Positions 1 to 7,349 of a stretch of 64,000 bases of DNA are shown here, piece after piece. Position 1 is the first letter of the stretch. Every line of letters starts with the position of its first letter. Made by a program: the position numbers and the translations under genes. Origin of the DNA: Rhodospirillaceae bacterium (GTDB lineage Bacteria > Pseudomonadota > Alphaproteobacteria > Rhodospirillales > Rhodospirillaceae); NCBI GenBank assembly GCA_947476695.1, contig CANJRD010000007.1, positions 62,001 through 126,000 on the forward strand, read 5' to 3'. The notes under the pieces were generated by a model that did not search any database, was not told the DNA's origin, and was given only the letters and a program-made list of their open reading frames with translations.

Positions 1-2
1 AT

Positions 3-557
3 GACGCACCGGATATCGGCGAGCGTCTGCGCGCGCTGAACCCGATCCGCCGTCAGGCGCTCCTGCTGACGGCGATGGAAGATTTCTCGCACAGCGACGC
101 GGCCGCGATCCTCGAATGCTCGATCGACGCCGTCGATCAGATGGTGCGCGACGCACTGCTCGATCTGGTCGCGCAGACGCCGGCGACCGTGCTGATCATC
201 GAGGACGAGCCTGTGATCTCGCTCGATCTTGCCAACATCGTCGAAGAGATGGGCCACACCGTTGTCGCCATCGCAACGACGCGTACGGAAGCGGTGGCCG
301 CCGCGCGTGAAACCAAACCGGGCCTTGTGCTCGCCGACATTCAGCTGGCCGACGACAGTTCCGGCATCGACGCGGTGAACGACATCCTCGCCGAGCGTCC
401 GACATCCGTGATCTTCATCACCGCCTATCCGGAACGCCTGCTGACCGGTGAACGTCCGGAGCCCGCGTTCCTGGTGACGAAGCCTTTCATTCCTGAGAGC
501 GTGAAGGCTGTAATCGCGCAGGCCCTGCTGCTCAGCGAAGAAGCGCTCCGCGCTTAA
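3..557 (+). CDS. phyR: General stress response regulator PhyR (5' end outside window)
   Basis: The frame is open from base 3, so the start lies upstream; 184 residues are visible against about 260 in complete PhyR. The visible N-terminal part is the end of the sigma-factor-like domain (RQALLLTAMEDFSHSDAAAIL). After it comes a receiver domain beginning TVLIIEDEP, with the phosphoacceptor Asp in VLADIQLAD and the conserved Lys in VTKPF. In alphaproteobacteria, phosphorylated PhyR sequesters the anti-sigma factor NepR and frees sigma-EcfG. The sigma-like plus receiver order is diagnostic. nepR and ecfG usually lie nearby but are not in this window. Three EcfG-type promoter sequences lie within the next 5 kb. 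It is convergent with the OmpA gene, with a hairpin between them. Confidence 0.93.
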   Translation, partial: DAPDIGERLRALNPIRRQALLLTAMEDFSHSDAAAILECSIDAVDQMVRDALLDLVAQTPATVLIIEDEPVISLDLANIVEEMGHTVVAIATTRTEAVAAARETKPGLVLADIQLADDSSGIDAVNDILAERPTSVIFITAYPERLLTGERPEPAFLVTKPFIPESVKAVIAQALLLSEEALRA

Positions 558-580
558 ATCATCTCCGTCTTCGAAACGAA

Positions 581-608
581 AACGGCGTCACCCGTCGGTG
601 ACGCCGTT
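581..608. terminator. Bidirectional hairpin terminator between phyR and the OmpA-family gene
   Basis: Perfect 12-bp stem: 581-592 pairs with 597-608 around a CGTC loop. It is flanked by an A-rich run on the left (T-rich on the minus strand) and a short T-rich stretch on the right. It sits between two convergent stop codons and probably serves both genes. Confidence 0.75.
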
Positions 609-652
609 TCGCTTTGTGCCCCGCTCGGGGAGCGGGGCACAGATCTCAGCGA

Positions 653-1744
653 CTATTCGTAGATGATCTCGACGCGACGGTTCTGCGGTTCCTTCACGCC
701 GTCGCCGGTCTGCACCAGCGGTTCGGACTCACCACGGAAGGACACGACGATGTCCTTGGCGGGGACGCCCAGGCGGATAAGTTCAGCTTTCACCGAGTCC
801 GCGCGACGCTTCGACAGCGCCACGTTGTACTGATCGGTGCCCGACGTATCGGTGTGACCGGTCAGGTGGATCGCGGCTTTACCGCTCGAACGGTACTGCT
901 GCGCAGCCTGTCCGACGATCTGCTTCGCGTCCTGACGCAGGTTCGACTTATCGAAGTCGAAGAAGGCCAGGATCTTGGCAGGAGCCGGCGGTGGCGGTGG
1001 CGGCGGCGGGGGCGGCGGAGCCGATGCCGTCTGGCGCGTTTCCGTCCGCTTTTCCTCGTGGCCGAACTTGAAACGCAGGCCGATCAGGACGTTGTGGCTA
1101 CGGTCGTCATGATTGACCAGCTGCGAGGTCAGGTTCGTGCGGCTGGTGATCGCCATGTTGTCGAGCACGATGTAGCGATAGTCGGCGAACAGGCTGAGGC
1201 GGCTGGAGAGCGGAACGGCCATGCCGCCGATCAACTGCCACTGGACGCCCGTGTCATGACCGCTGAACGTGGCCTGCGGGATCGAGCGCGAGCCCGGGCC
1301 CGCGACGCCCTGGAAGCGGTTACGACCGGCACCGATACCGGCACCGACGTAAGGCTGAATGCGGCCGGCGCTGTTGAAGTCATACAGCACGTTGCCCATG
1401 ATCCCGAGGGCCTGCTGACGGCCATCCCAGGGGATCGAGTTCATGTTGCGGACTTTGGCCGAACGCCAGCCGATTTCCATTTCCGCACGGAAGCCCGACG
1501 GGAACTTGTAACCGAAGGCGCCCGTGACGTTATAGCCGTCGTGGAAGGAGAGCTTCGCCGGAGCGCTGGTGGTGACGCCCGGGCCCGGCAGGATGGTGAT
1601 GCCATCGTCCGCCGCAGGCTGATGATAGCCGCCGCCGATGCTCATATACGGACCCGCGTCAGGGGCTTGCGCCCATGCTCCGCTGGTCAATGCGATGGCG
1701 CTGACGAACCCCATCAGAGCGCTCGCGTAATAATTAGATTTCAC
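653..1744 (-). CDS. OmpA-family outer-membrane protein (beta-barrel plus peptidoglycan-binding domain)
   Basis: 363 aa. A signal peptide (about residues 1-26, ending GAWAQA) is followed by an eight-stranded OmpA-like barrel (about 30-230). A proline-rich linker (about 245-258) precedes a C-terminal OmpA domain with FFDFDKSNL, LTGHTDTSGTDQYN and SKRRADSVK, which in this family binds peptidoglycan. The start is a GTG at 1744, preceded 6 bp upstream by a strong AAGGAGG (1751-1757), so GTG is preferred over any internal ATG. It should anchor the outer membrane to the wall. An EcfG-like promoter lies 123 bp upstream, suggesting control by the general stress response; OmpA-like porins are common members of that regulon, but the link here is inference. 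Confidence 0.92.
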   Translation of the reverse strand: MKSNYYASALMGFVSAIALTSGAWAQAPDAGPYMSIGGGYHQPAADDGITILPGPGVTTSAPAKLSFHDGYNVTGAFGYKFPSGFRAEMEIGWRSAKVRNMNSIPWDGRQQALGIMGNVLYDFNSAGRIQPYVGAGIGAGRNRFQGVAGPGSRSIPQATFSGHDTGVQWQLIGGMAVPLSSRLSLFADYRYIVLDNMAITSRTNLTSQLVNHDDRSHNVLIGLRFKFGHEEKRTETRQTASAPPPPPPPPPPPAPAKILAFFDFDKSNLRQDAKQIVGQAAQQYRSSGKAAIHLTGHTDTSGTDQYNVALSKRRADSVKAELIRLGVPAKDIVVSFRGESEPLVQTGDGVKEPQNRRVEIIYE

Positions 1745-1866
1745 GGAAGACCTCCTTGCCGCTAGGTGAATTAAAGGCCGCAGGTTGCGGAAGTATGCGG
1801 CGTGACCGCCAGATGGCGTGCATGCGCGCGAATTGCTAGCCTTTTGGTTGCGAAATGCGGGGTTAC

Positions 1867-1891
1867 AACGAGCATTGCGGTTGATTGTTCC
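1867..1891 (-). promoter_or_regulatory. Sigma-EcfG-like promoter upstream of the OmpA-family gene
   Basis: Read on the minus strand: GGAAC (1891-1887), 16-bp spacer, CGTT (1870-1867), an exact match to the published alphaproteobacterial EcfG consensus. It lies 123 bp from the GTG start. The phyR gene is 1.3 kb away. Confidence 0.65.
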
Positions 1892-1967
1892 CGGATTAAG
1901 GGCCTCAACCGCGTAATGGTGCCGCTGTGTTGCCGCAGCGCAACAACGTCACTGGAAGGCGAGACAT

Positions 1968-2279
1968 TTAGCGGCGGGCTTGGGCGGTTTCCGTGGTCAG
2001 AGCCACGGAGATCATCGGCTGCGCGTAGGCCGCAGTTTGCTCCGGCGCGCCCGTGATGGAAACCGCCGGGCGCGAGATCATCGGGCGCGGGGCGGCGGGG
2101 ATCAGCAACTCGGGTTCGCCTGCGACCGCGCTCGCCGACGTCGTGATCGTCGGGGCGTGGTCGGGAATCAGGCTCATCGGCATTCCTGGGGCGCTTGCGT
2201 CTGCGGTCTGGGCTGAAGCTCCGGCCCCACCAACGGCGAGGAGGGCCAGGACGACGACGGCGCAAGAGACGAGACGCAT
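1968..2279 (-). CDS. Small secreted protein of unknown function
   Basis: 103 aa from the ATG at 2279. That start is chosen because it opens directly into a good signal peptide (MRLVSCAVVVLALLAVGGAG, cleavage after about ASAQ); a longer frame back to 2330 would put 17 non-hydrophobic residues in front. The mature part is short, rich in Pro, Ala, Thr and Ile, with repeated PMIS and PMSLIP segments and no recognisable domain. It lies upstream of and parallel to the OmpA gene with a 223-bp gap containing an EcfG-like promoter, so the two are probably transcribed separately. Coding status rests on the signal peptide and composition. Confidence 0.5.
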   Translation of the reverse strand: MRLVSCAVVVLALLAVGGAGASAQTADASAPGMPMSLIPDHAPTITTSASAVAGEPELLIPAAPRPMISRPAVSITGAPEQTAAYAQPMISVALTTETAQARR

Positions 2280-2452
2280 GACGGTTGTTCCAGGAATTGG
2301 GCGTCGCCCATCCGACGCCTTGTCACCCAAACGCCGGAGTCGCCCGCAAGTCGCGCGACCCTTCTGAGTCGCGCAGACGTGGCCGGGTGCGAGCGCGGAA
2401 AAGCCGGGTTCGCCGGCAACCGCTGCGCCGACAAATGCTCATTTTCGCCAGC

Positions 2453-2478
2453 GGAACTGCGCTCTGCGGCGGTGCGTT
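2453..2478 (+). promoter_or_regulatory. Sigma-EcfG-like promoter upstream of the Tyr/Gln-rich protein gene
   Basis: GGAAC (2453-2457), 17-bp spacer, CGTT (2475-2478), exact match to the EcfG consensus. It lies 84 bp from the ATG at 2562, which has its own AGGAGAG ribosome site. Confidence 0.7.
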
Positions 2479-2561
2479 GTCGAACGAGGCGGCGGGATGG
2501 GCAAGCCATCGATGCCGCCGTCGGCATCGCGCTTTCACATTCATTTCGCGAGGAGAGTTCC

Positions 2562-3413
2562 ATGGCACAACGCCGCACTTTCACGGGCCGGTTCCGTGAT
2601 GACGACAATCAGCGTTCGGACGAATCCTACCGAAGCTCCGCCTACGACGATCGCGCCCGGTGGGACCGGACTCGGGACGACCGCGATTTCCATGCGGACA
2701 ATGAGAGCCGCCGCCCGTGGCAATCGCCGAACTTCAGCGATGGCCAAGCGCGCAACCCGGGATACGGTCCGTCGCATGTCGCGCAGCCGAGTTCTCCGCA
2801 GCCCGCCTATCCGTCGACGTTCATCGAAAACCACACCGGGCTTGGATACGGTCAGGGCCAAAGCATGTTCGGCGGCGGCGCGGTCAACAGCGGCTTGGCC
2901 CAGGACAGCACGCAGGTGCCGTTCTACGCCCATCCGCACCCGCCGCAGGGGATCAATCCGACGGCCGGCTGGCCGATGCAGTACAGCACCAGCCCGTCGC
3001 CTTACGCCGGCAGCGGCTTCGCGCAGCAAGCGCAAGGTGCGACGCATTATGGAAGCGCGCCCTACGGCGGTCAGACGAGTGGGACCGCGCCGGCGCGCTA
3101 TCAGGGCCAGTCGCAGCAGCAAGCCGGCAGCTATGGGACACAGGAGTCTCAGTTCGGCCAGCACACCTCCGGCGTCCACAGTCATGCGCATGACTACGGC
3201 CGCTGGCGTCACGAGCAGCTGAACAAGCTCGATACGCAGTATCAGACGTGGCGCGATCATCAGGCCCGTCAATATGACGACGAGTTTGCGCGCTTCAGCC
3301 AGCATCGCCACGCCGAGTTCTCCAAGCGCCTCGAGCGGAACACAGGACTGGCAGAACATCGGTTCCGGCTTCACCAACGCGACAGGCACGGAAGCCAACA
3401 CGAGCGGCAGTAG
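2562..3413 (+). CDS. Tyr/Gln/Gly-rich stress-type protein with a W-R-x-x-Q-containing C-terminal segment; likely C-terminal frameshift
   Basis: 283 aa from ATG 2562 (AGGAGAG at 2551-2557). The N-terminal 50 residues are highly charged (DRARWDRTRDDRDFH). About residues 60-205 are low-complexity Gly/Gln/Tyr/Ser/Pro and probably disordered. Residues about 212-260 form a charged helical segment (YGRWRHEQLNKLDTQYQTWR...) resembling tails of alphaproteobacterial stress-associated proteins. The last 25 residues (RNTGLAEHRF...) look unnatural. The +1 frame from about 3336 to a TAA/TGA at 3490-3492 reads GTQDWQNIGSGFTNATGTEA and then a Pro/Ala/Ser/Thr tail, which looks like the true C-terminus. Function unknown. 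An EcfG-like promoter lies upstream and a hairpin terminator follows at 3516. Confidence 0.7.
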   Translation: MAQRRTFTGRFRDDDNQRSDESYRSSAYDDRARWDRTRDDRDFHADNESRRPWQSPNFSDGQARNPGYGPSHVAQPSSPQPAYPSTFIENHTGLGYGQGQSMFGGGAVNSGLAQDSTQVPFYAHPHPPQGINPTAGWPMQYSTSPSPYAGSGFAQQAQGATHYGSAPYGGQTSGTAPARYQGQSQQQAGSYGTQESQFGQHTSGVHSHAHDYGRWRHEQLNKLDTQYQTWRDHQARQYDDEFARFSQHRHAEFSKRLERNTGLAEHRFRLHQRDRHGSQHERQ

Positions 3414-3515
3414 TGCCCCCGGCGCAAACCCGGCTTCGCCAACGGCGAATCCCGCGGCCAAGACGGATAAATCTCAAACGTCCAAGCCCTGAGCCTTGAG
3501 CCGGCACCACACCGA

Positions 3516-3541
3516 AAAGGGCGGCCTGGGGGCCGCCCTTT
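3516..3541. terminator. Rho-independent terminator
   Basis: Perfect 11-bp stem 3516-3526 / 3531-3541 with a TGGG loop. It has A's before and T's after, so it can act for the plus-strand gene ending at 3413 (or 3492) and for the convergent gene ending at 3569. Confidence 0.85.
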
Positions 3542-3568
3542 TTAGTGGGGTCTCAGCATTGGGAACGG

Positions 3569-3922
3569 CTACGGCGGCGTTGTCGACGGCGCGGGCTTCG
3601 GCGCCGTGCCGGTATTGGGCACGGTCGGCATGCTGTTCGGACCGGTTGGCGGCGCCGGTTTTTCCATATGCTCATCGCCCGTCGCCGGCGCGGGAACGAC
3701 GCCGCTGGGCGGGATGCGCTTCAGTTCACCGGTCGGCGACCGCGGCTGAAGCGTGGGCGTGTCGTCGGCCGACGGCGGAACGCCCGGCGTCATGGGTGCG
3801 GTCTGGGGTTTCTGCTTGGCCGCGTCCTCAATCGCATCCGTACCCTTGCTCTGCGCGGCTTGCGCAGTGGGGAGGCCGGCTGTGACCAGACCGGCGATCA
3901 TACATGCCAGGGCGAGGCTCAT
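3569..3922 (-). CDS. Small proline-rich secreted protein
   Basis: 117 aa. A signal peptide (about 1-23, MSLALACMIAGLVTAGL...AQAAQ) is followed by a Pro/Thr/Ala-rich mature region (PMTPGVPPSADDTPT, APATG, KPAPPTGPN) with no fold signature; probably disordered and periplasmic. Its ATG (3920-3922) overlaps the TGA of the upstream DUF4142 gene (3919-3921) as ATGA, so the two are translationally coupled and one transcript is expected from the EcfG-like promoter at 4584-4609. No family recognised. Confidence 0.65.
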   Translation of the reverse strand: MSLALACMIAGLVTAGLPTAQAAQSKGTDAIEDAAKQKPQTAPMTPGVPPSADDTPTLQPRSPTGELKRIPPSGVVPAPATGDEHMEKPAPPTGPNSMPTVPNTGTAPKPAPSTTPP

Positions 3923-4515
3923 CGTGCGGCACTCATCGGCGTGGCGAGGCGCTGGGCATCGCTCAGATGTTTATGGACGGTGGGCAACACGGTCCCGGCG
4001 AACTGCTTCAGCATGGGCTTGTCGCCCTTCTGGCTTTGCTCCTGAAGCAATGACACCGCCCTTTGATGCGCCTCGAGCTGCGCCAACATATAGGCGTGGT
4101 CGAATTCAGCCCCCGACAGGTCGCGCAGGCGCGCTAGTTTCTGGGCGTGGCTCTGGTCGAGATGGCTCGGCAGCGGCTCGGGGAAAGCGGATTTCATATA
4201 GGCGTCCTTGAGCTGTTCGGTCGATTTCGCGTGGTCCTGAGCCGTCATGCGCGCGAAGGCCTTGATGTCGTTGTTCCGGGACCGCTCCAGCGCCAGGTTG
4301 CTCGATTCGATCTCGAACAGGTCGCCCAGCGCCATTTGCATGGCAAAAGTCTTGCTGTCGGCCTGAATCTCGGCCGGGGTGGTCCCCAGGGGTGCCCGGC
4401 TCTGCGCGACGATTCCCCCGGACGCATTCGAGGGCGGGAGCGATTGGGCCAGGGCGGCTTGGGCGGCCAACACCCCCCCAAGAACCGTGCCTATCGGAAA
4501 GGCTGAACGTCGCAT
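3919..4515 (-). CDS. DUF4142 ferritin-like exported protein
   Basis: 198 aa from ATG 4515, chosen because a CTGGAGG ribosome site precedes it and a signal peptide follows (RRSAFPIGTVLGGVLAAQAALAQ). The mature part has the DUF4142 pattern: FAMQMALGDLFEIESSNLAL, then FARMTAQDHAKSTEQL, then HAYMLAQLEAHQRAVSLL and an FAGTVLPTVHKHLSDAQ end. DUF4142 is a four-helix ferritin-like domain of unknown function, often found in stress regulons. It is first in a two-gene operon and has an exact EcfG-type promoter 69 bp upstream. Confidence 0.88.
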   Translation of the reverse strand: MRRSAFPIGTVLGGVLAAQAALAQSLPPSNASGGIVAQSRAPLGTTPAEIQADSKTFAMQMALGDLFEIESSNLALERSRNNDIKAFARMTAQDHAKSTEQLKDAYMKSAFPEPLPSHLDQSHAQKLARLRDLSGAEFDHAYMLAQLEAHQRAVSLLQEQSQKGDKPMLKQFAGTVLPTVHKHLSDAQRLATPMSAAR

Positions 4516-4583
4516 GGGAACCTCCAGGACGCAGGAGAGGGCGCCGGGTGCGGGGCGCCTCCCGCGTCCAGGCTCTTGCCGGA

Positions 4584-4609
4584 AACGGGCCCCGCCCGCC
4601 GAATGTTCC
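4584..4609 (-). promoter_or_regulatory. Sigma-EcfG-like promoter upstream of the DUF4142 gene
   Basis: Minus strand: GGAAC (4609-4605), 17-bp spacer, CGTT (4587-4584). Exact consensus, 69 bp from the ATG at 4515. It is the third such site in the first 5 kb of the window. Confidence 0.7.
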
Positions 4610-4744
4610 GATACGCGTCCAAGGGCTGGTTTTGGGGCCATTTTCGCCCACAAGTCGCAGCTCCGTGCTTGCGTTCGGGGGCGCTAGGACTTAATTGAGC
4701 GTCGCGCATCCCAGATGCGTGAAGCTGCCCGGAGGGTGCCGTAG

Positions 4745-5032
4745 ATGGCCAAAGAAGAACTGATGGAATTCGAAGGCGTCGTGACCGACGTCCTGCCCGA
4801 GGGTCGCTATCGCGTCCGCCTCAGCAACGATCACGAACTGATCGCCTACACCGCCGGCCGCATGAAGAAGAACCGCATCCGTACCCTCGTCGGCGATCGG
4901 GTCACGGTCGAAGTCTCGCCCTACGATCTCGACAAGGGCCGTCTTACTTTCCGTCATCGCGATCCCTCGGCCCCGACCGGTGGTCCGCCGGGCGGCCAGC
5001 GTCGCGGTGGTCCGCCGAACCGCCGCCGCTAA
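4745..5032 (+). CDS. infA: Translation initiation factor IF-1, paralogue with basic Gly/Pro/Arg tail
   Basis: 95 aa; standard IF-1 is about 72. Residues 1-72 give the OB fold: [70 protein letters not shown]-1 sits in the A site of the 30S subunit and helps IF-2 and IF-3. The extra 23 residues ([17 protein letters not shown]) form a basic, flexible tail; tailed IF-1 proteins of this kind occur in alphaproteobacteria beside a canonical infA, so this may be the second copy. It is monocistronic, with a structured terminator right after. Confidence 0.93.
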   Translation: MAKEELMEFEGVVTDVLPEGRYRVRLSNDHELIAYTAGRMKKNRIRTLVGDRVTVEVSPYDLDKGRLTFRHRDPSAPTGGPPGGQRRGGPPNRRR

Positions 5033-5042
5033 CTTGAATTTC

Positions 5043-5080
5043 GCGTGACCGACATTTGTCGAAAATCACGCTAATTTTTT
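5043..5080 (+). terminator. Rho-independent terminator after infA
   Basis: Two-part stem: outer GCGTGA 5043-5048 with TCACGC 5066-5071, inner CGACA 5050-5054 with TGTCG 5057-5061. A T6 tract follows at 5075-5080. Confidence 0.8.
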
Positions 5081-5111
5081 CCAAGCTGTTTATTCCCGTC
5101 TAATTCTCAAA

Positions 5112-5124
5112 CGCTTTCAAAGCG
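5112..5124. promoter_or_regulatory. 13-bp palindrome upstream of the ribbon-helix-helix gene
   Basis: CGCTTT-C-AAAGCG is a perfect dyad lying in an AT-richer stretch 150 bp upstream of the ATG at 5274. Ribbon-helix-helix proteins commonly autoregulate through such short palindromes; the assignment here is inference. Confidence 0.35.
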
Positions 5125-5273
5125 CTGCCGCGTGTTGCGCCGCGGCGATGCGCGCGTTCGCCGACGCAAGGCAGGGGGATGGCGCCTCAATCACCCTTCG
5201 ACTCAATAATGCCAAGCGCCTATCGTTGCATGCGGGGGTGGTCGCTGAAGCTCATAAACCGAAGAGGTGCGCC

Positions 5274-5501
5274 ATGACCCAGCTCAATTCCACTTCTCTC
5301 GCAGAGTCCGAACGCGCTCCGTCGCGTGCGGAACGATTGGTGATGACGTCCGTGCGTATGGACCGCGATCTGCATCAGGCGTTGCGCCGGATCGCGTTCG
5401 ATCGCCGTCAATCGCTGCATTCGCTGCATTCGCTGCTGATCGAAGGCGCGCGCGAGATGTGCCAGCGCTACCAGGACCCGTCCGCCGCCGGCGCGGACTA
5501 A
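5274..5501 (+). CDS. Small ribbon-helix-helix-like DNA-binding protein
   Basis: 75 aa from ATG 5274 (GAAGAGG at 5261-5267); an in-frame start at 5148 would add an unlikely 42-residue extension. Residues about 25-62 (VMTSVRMDRDLHQALRRIAFDRRQSLHSL...LLIEGAREM) show the RHH pattern: one short strand carrying basic residues, then two helices. Such proteins dimerise and bind palindromes. An in-frame 9-bp duplication (5412-5429) inserts an extra Ser-Leu-His at the turn/second-helix boundary, exactly where RHH geometry matters. No toxin partner lies next to it, so an antitoxin role is not supported. Function unknown. Confidence 0.7.
   Translation: MTQLNSTSLAESERAPSRAERLVMTSVRMDRDLHQALRRIAFDRRQSLHSLHSLLIEGAREMCQRYQDPSAAGAD
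5412..5438 (+). repeat. In-frame 9-bp tandem duplication inside the RHH gene
   Basis: TCGCTGCAT occurs twice in tandem (5412-5420, 5421-5429), followed by a third, diverged copy TCGCTGCTG (5430-5438). It encodes SLH-SLH-SLL. Confidence 0.9.
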
Positions 5502-5546
5502 CCAAGAAATTTGCGGTGACGCGGGAGCGATCCCGCGTCACGCGCC

Positions 5547-6176
5547 TCACTCAATCGGAATCTGCACGACGTATTTGTCGTACGCGGGACGGGCTTTCAG
5601 TCGCTCGTACCACGCGCGCAGATTCTTGAACTCACCCTGATCCGCGCCGAGCGCAAACCAGCGGTGCGCCCAAAAGCCGAACACGATATCGGCGAGGGTC
5701 ACATGCGCGCCGGCGACGTAGGGCGCCGTGCCCAGCACGCGCTCGAGCAGGCCGAGCTTGTCGGCCACCTGCTGACGCGCCGCGGCAATCGCCTGCGCAT
5801 CGCGTTTCTCGGGCGGCGTGCGCACGGTCAGCATCCAATACTTGGTCGTGCGCGACGACAGCGTGCTGAGCTGCCAATCCATCCAACGTTCAACTAAAGC
5901 ACGCGCCGCAGGCGCTTCCGGATACAGCCGCGTCGATCCAACCCGGTTGCAGAGATAGCGGCAGATGGTGTTCGACTCCCACAGCACCAGGCCGCCGTCC
6001 ACCAGCGTCGGGATCAGACCGTTGGGATTGAGCGCGAGATATTCCGACGTGGTATTGCCGCCGTGCTTTCCGCCGACGTCTTCGCGCACGAAGGGCAGAT
6101 CAAGTTCCGCGAGGGTCCACATCACCTTCATCACGTTGCCCGATGTGAGGCGGCCAAGAACCTTAATCTCGCTCAT
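5547..6176 (-). CDS. Glutathione S-transferase family protein
   Basis: 209 aa from ATG 6176 (AAGGGGAA just upstream; the longer frame to 6230 has no ribosome site). The N-terminal thioredoxin-like domain (about 1-80) has GRLTSGNVMKVMWTLAELDLPF, then NPNGLIPTLVDGGLVLWESNTICRYL, the usual cis-Pro (IPTL) and ES glutathione-binding motifs. The all-helical C-terminal domain carries VAGAHVTLADIVFGFWAHRW, the N-capping box of GSTs. The first Ser/Thr (LTSGN) could be the catalytic hydroxyl. It is a cytosolic conjugating or glutathione-dependent enzyme with unknown substrate, and it stands alone, divergent from the GAF gene. Confidence 0.9.
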   Translation of the reverse strand: MSEIKVLGRLTSGNVMKVMWTLAELDLPFVREDVGGKHGGNTTSEYLALNPNGLIPTLVDGGLVLWESNTICRYLCNRVGSTRLYPEAPAARALVERWMDWQLSTLSSRTTKYWMLTVRTPPEKRDAQAIAAARQQVADKLGLLERVLGTAPYVAGAHVTLADIVFGFWAHRWFALGADQGEFKNLRAWYERLKARPAYDKYVVQIPIE

Positions 6177-6304
6177 GCAATTCCCCTTACGGATAGGTTC
6201 CAAATCTACCGACCGTTGTTTTACCGACAACTAGATTGACCGCACAATTGACGATCGCGCCGCCCGGCAGCATTTTGGCCGAGGCCCAAAACGTAGGGCT
6301 TCGC

Positions 6305-7258
6305 ATGGAAAGCGTGTCCAGTATGATGAGTTCGTTCTCCGAAAGTGCACGGCTTGCGAAGCTGGCGGACTATGGCGTGCTCGATACGCCGCCGGAAAAG
6401 GACTTCGACGACATCGCGGCTGCCGCGGCGCGTCTGTTCAACTTGCCGATGTCGGCGGTGTCGCTGATCGATAGCGATCGCCAGTGGTTCAAGGCGCGCT
6501 ACGGAATCGGCGCGACCGAAACACCGCGCAGTCAGGCGTTCTGCGCGCATGCCATCAACGGCAACGATCTTTTCGTCGTCACCGATGCGCCGGCCGATCC
6601 GCGCTTCTCGGATAATCCGTTGGTGAAGAACGCGCCCAATATCCGTTTTTATGCCGGTGCCCCGCTCATCACGCCGGACAACTTCAAGCTCGGCACGTTG
6701 TGCGTGATCGGTACCGAGGCGCGTCCCGAGCCGACCGAAGCGCAGCGCACGATCCTCACCATGCTCGCGCGCCTCGTGGTGCGTGAACTGGAGAACCGGC
6801 GCATCGCGCGGCGCGCCGAACACCAAGCCAGCACGGCCGCCAAGCTCACCGAAGCGATCATCGCGACGATCTCCGCGCCGACGATCGCGGAGTCCATGAG
6901 CGTTTTGGCTGAGCAGGCCCGCCAGCTTTGCGTCGCCGATCGCGTGCGTGTCGTCTACAGCGGCACCGAGGGCATCGTTACGGCGCAGGCTCAACGTGAT
7001 TCCGCAGTGGGTGTCGATCTGCCGTGGGCGGACCTCGACGCGGCGGTGCAGGGTAAGCCGACGTTTGTCGGCGTGACCAACAAGGCGCTGAGCCAGCCAC
7101 TGGCCGCGGGCGGCTGGATCGGCATTCCGTTGCGGCAAGATCCGCCGGCGGCGTTGCACGTGTGGCGCCGGCTGACGTCGAACTTCACCGAAATGGAAGC
7201 CGCGATGCTGATCGATCTTGCGCGCGTGGCCGCCTCGGTTCTCAAGAAGCGCAACTAG
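6305..7258 (+). CDS. GAF-domain sensory protein
   Basis: 317 aa from ATG 6305 (TAGGG 8 bp upstream). The start is favoured because the conserved family opening (FSESARLAKLADYGVLDTPPEKDFDDI) follows directly. Residues about 15-165 form one GAF domain with the hallmarks FNLPMSAVSLID, RQWFKARYGIG, FCAHAI, DPRFSDNPLV, IRFYAGAPL and LGTLCVIG. Residues about 180-317 contain a second, weaker GAF-like or coiled region (TISAPTIAESMSVLAEQARQL). No kinase, GGDEF or HTH output is attached, so it probably signals through a partner. GAF domains of this subtype are usually fused to histidine kinases. Ligand unknown. Confidence 0.85.
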   Translation: MESVSSMMSSFSESARLAKLADYGVLDTPPEKDFDDIAAAAARLFNLPMSAVSLIDSDRQWFKARYGIGATETPRSQAFCAHAINGNDLFVVTDAPADPRFSDNPLVKNAPNIRFYAGAPLITPDNFKLGTLCVIGTEARPEPTEAQRTILTMLARLVVRELENRRIARRAEHQASTAAKLTEAIIATISAPTIAESMSVLAEQARQLCVADRVRVVYSGTEGIVTAQAQRDSAVGVDLPWADLDAAVQGKPTFVGVTNKALSQPLAAGGWIGIPLRQDPPAALHVWRRLTSNFTEMEAAMLIDLARVAASVLKKRN

Positions 7259-7349
7259 CCGAACTCGCCTGCCGAGCAGTTGGTGCGGGCACCTTGATCC
7301 CCCGGTCGGATGGGGCCTAATGCCCCCCATCGACTGCAAAGGAACGCCC

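Noticed and set aside
614-1765. 383-residue plus-strand frame over the OmpA gene
   Set aside because: The minus frame has a signal peptide, linker and OmpA domain with a strong ribosome site.
5274-5501. Toxin-antitoxin antitoxin role for the RHH protein
   Set aside because: No toxin-sized partner gene overlaps or adjoins it on the same strand.
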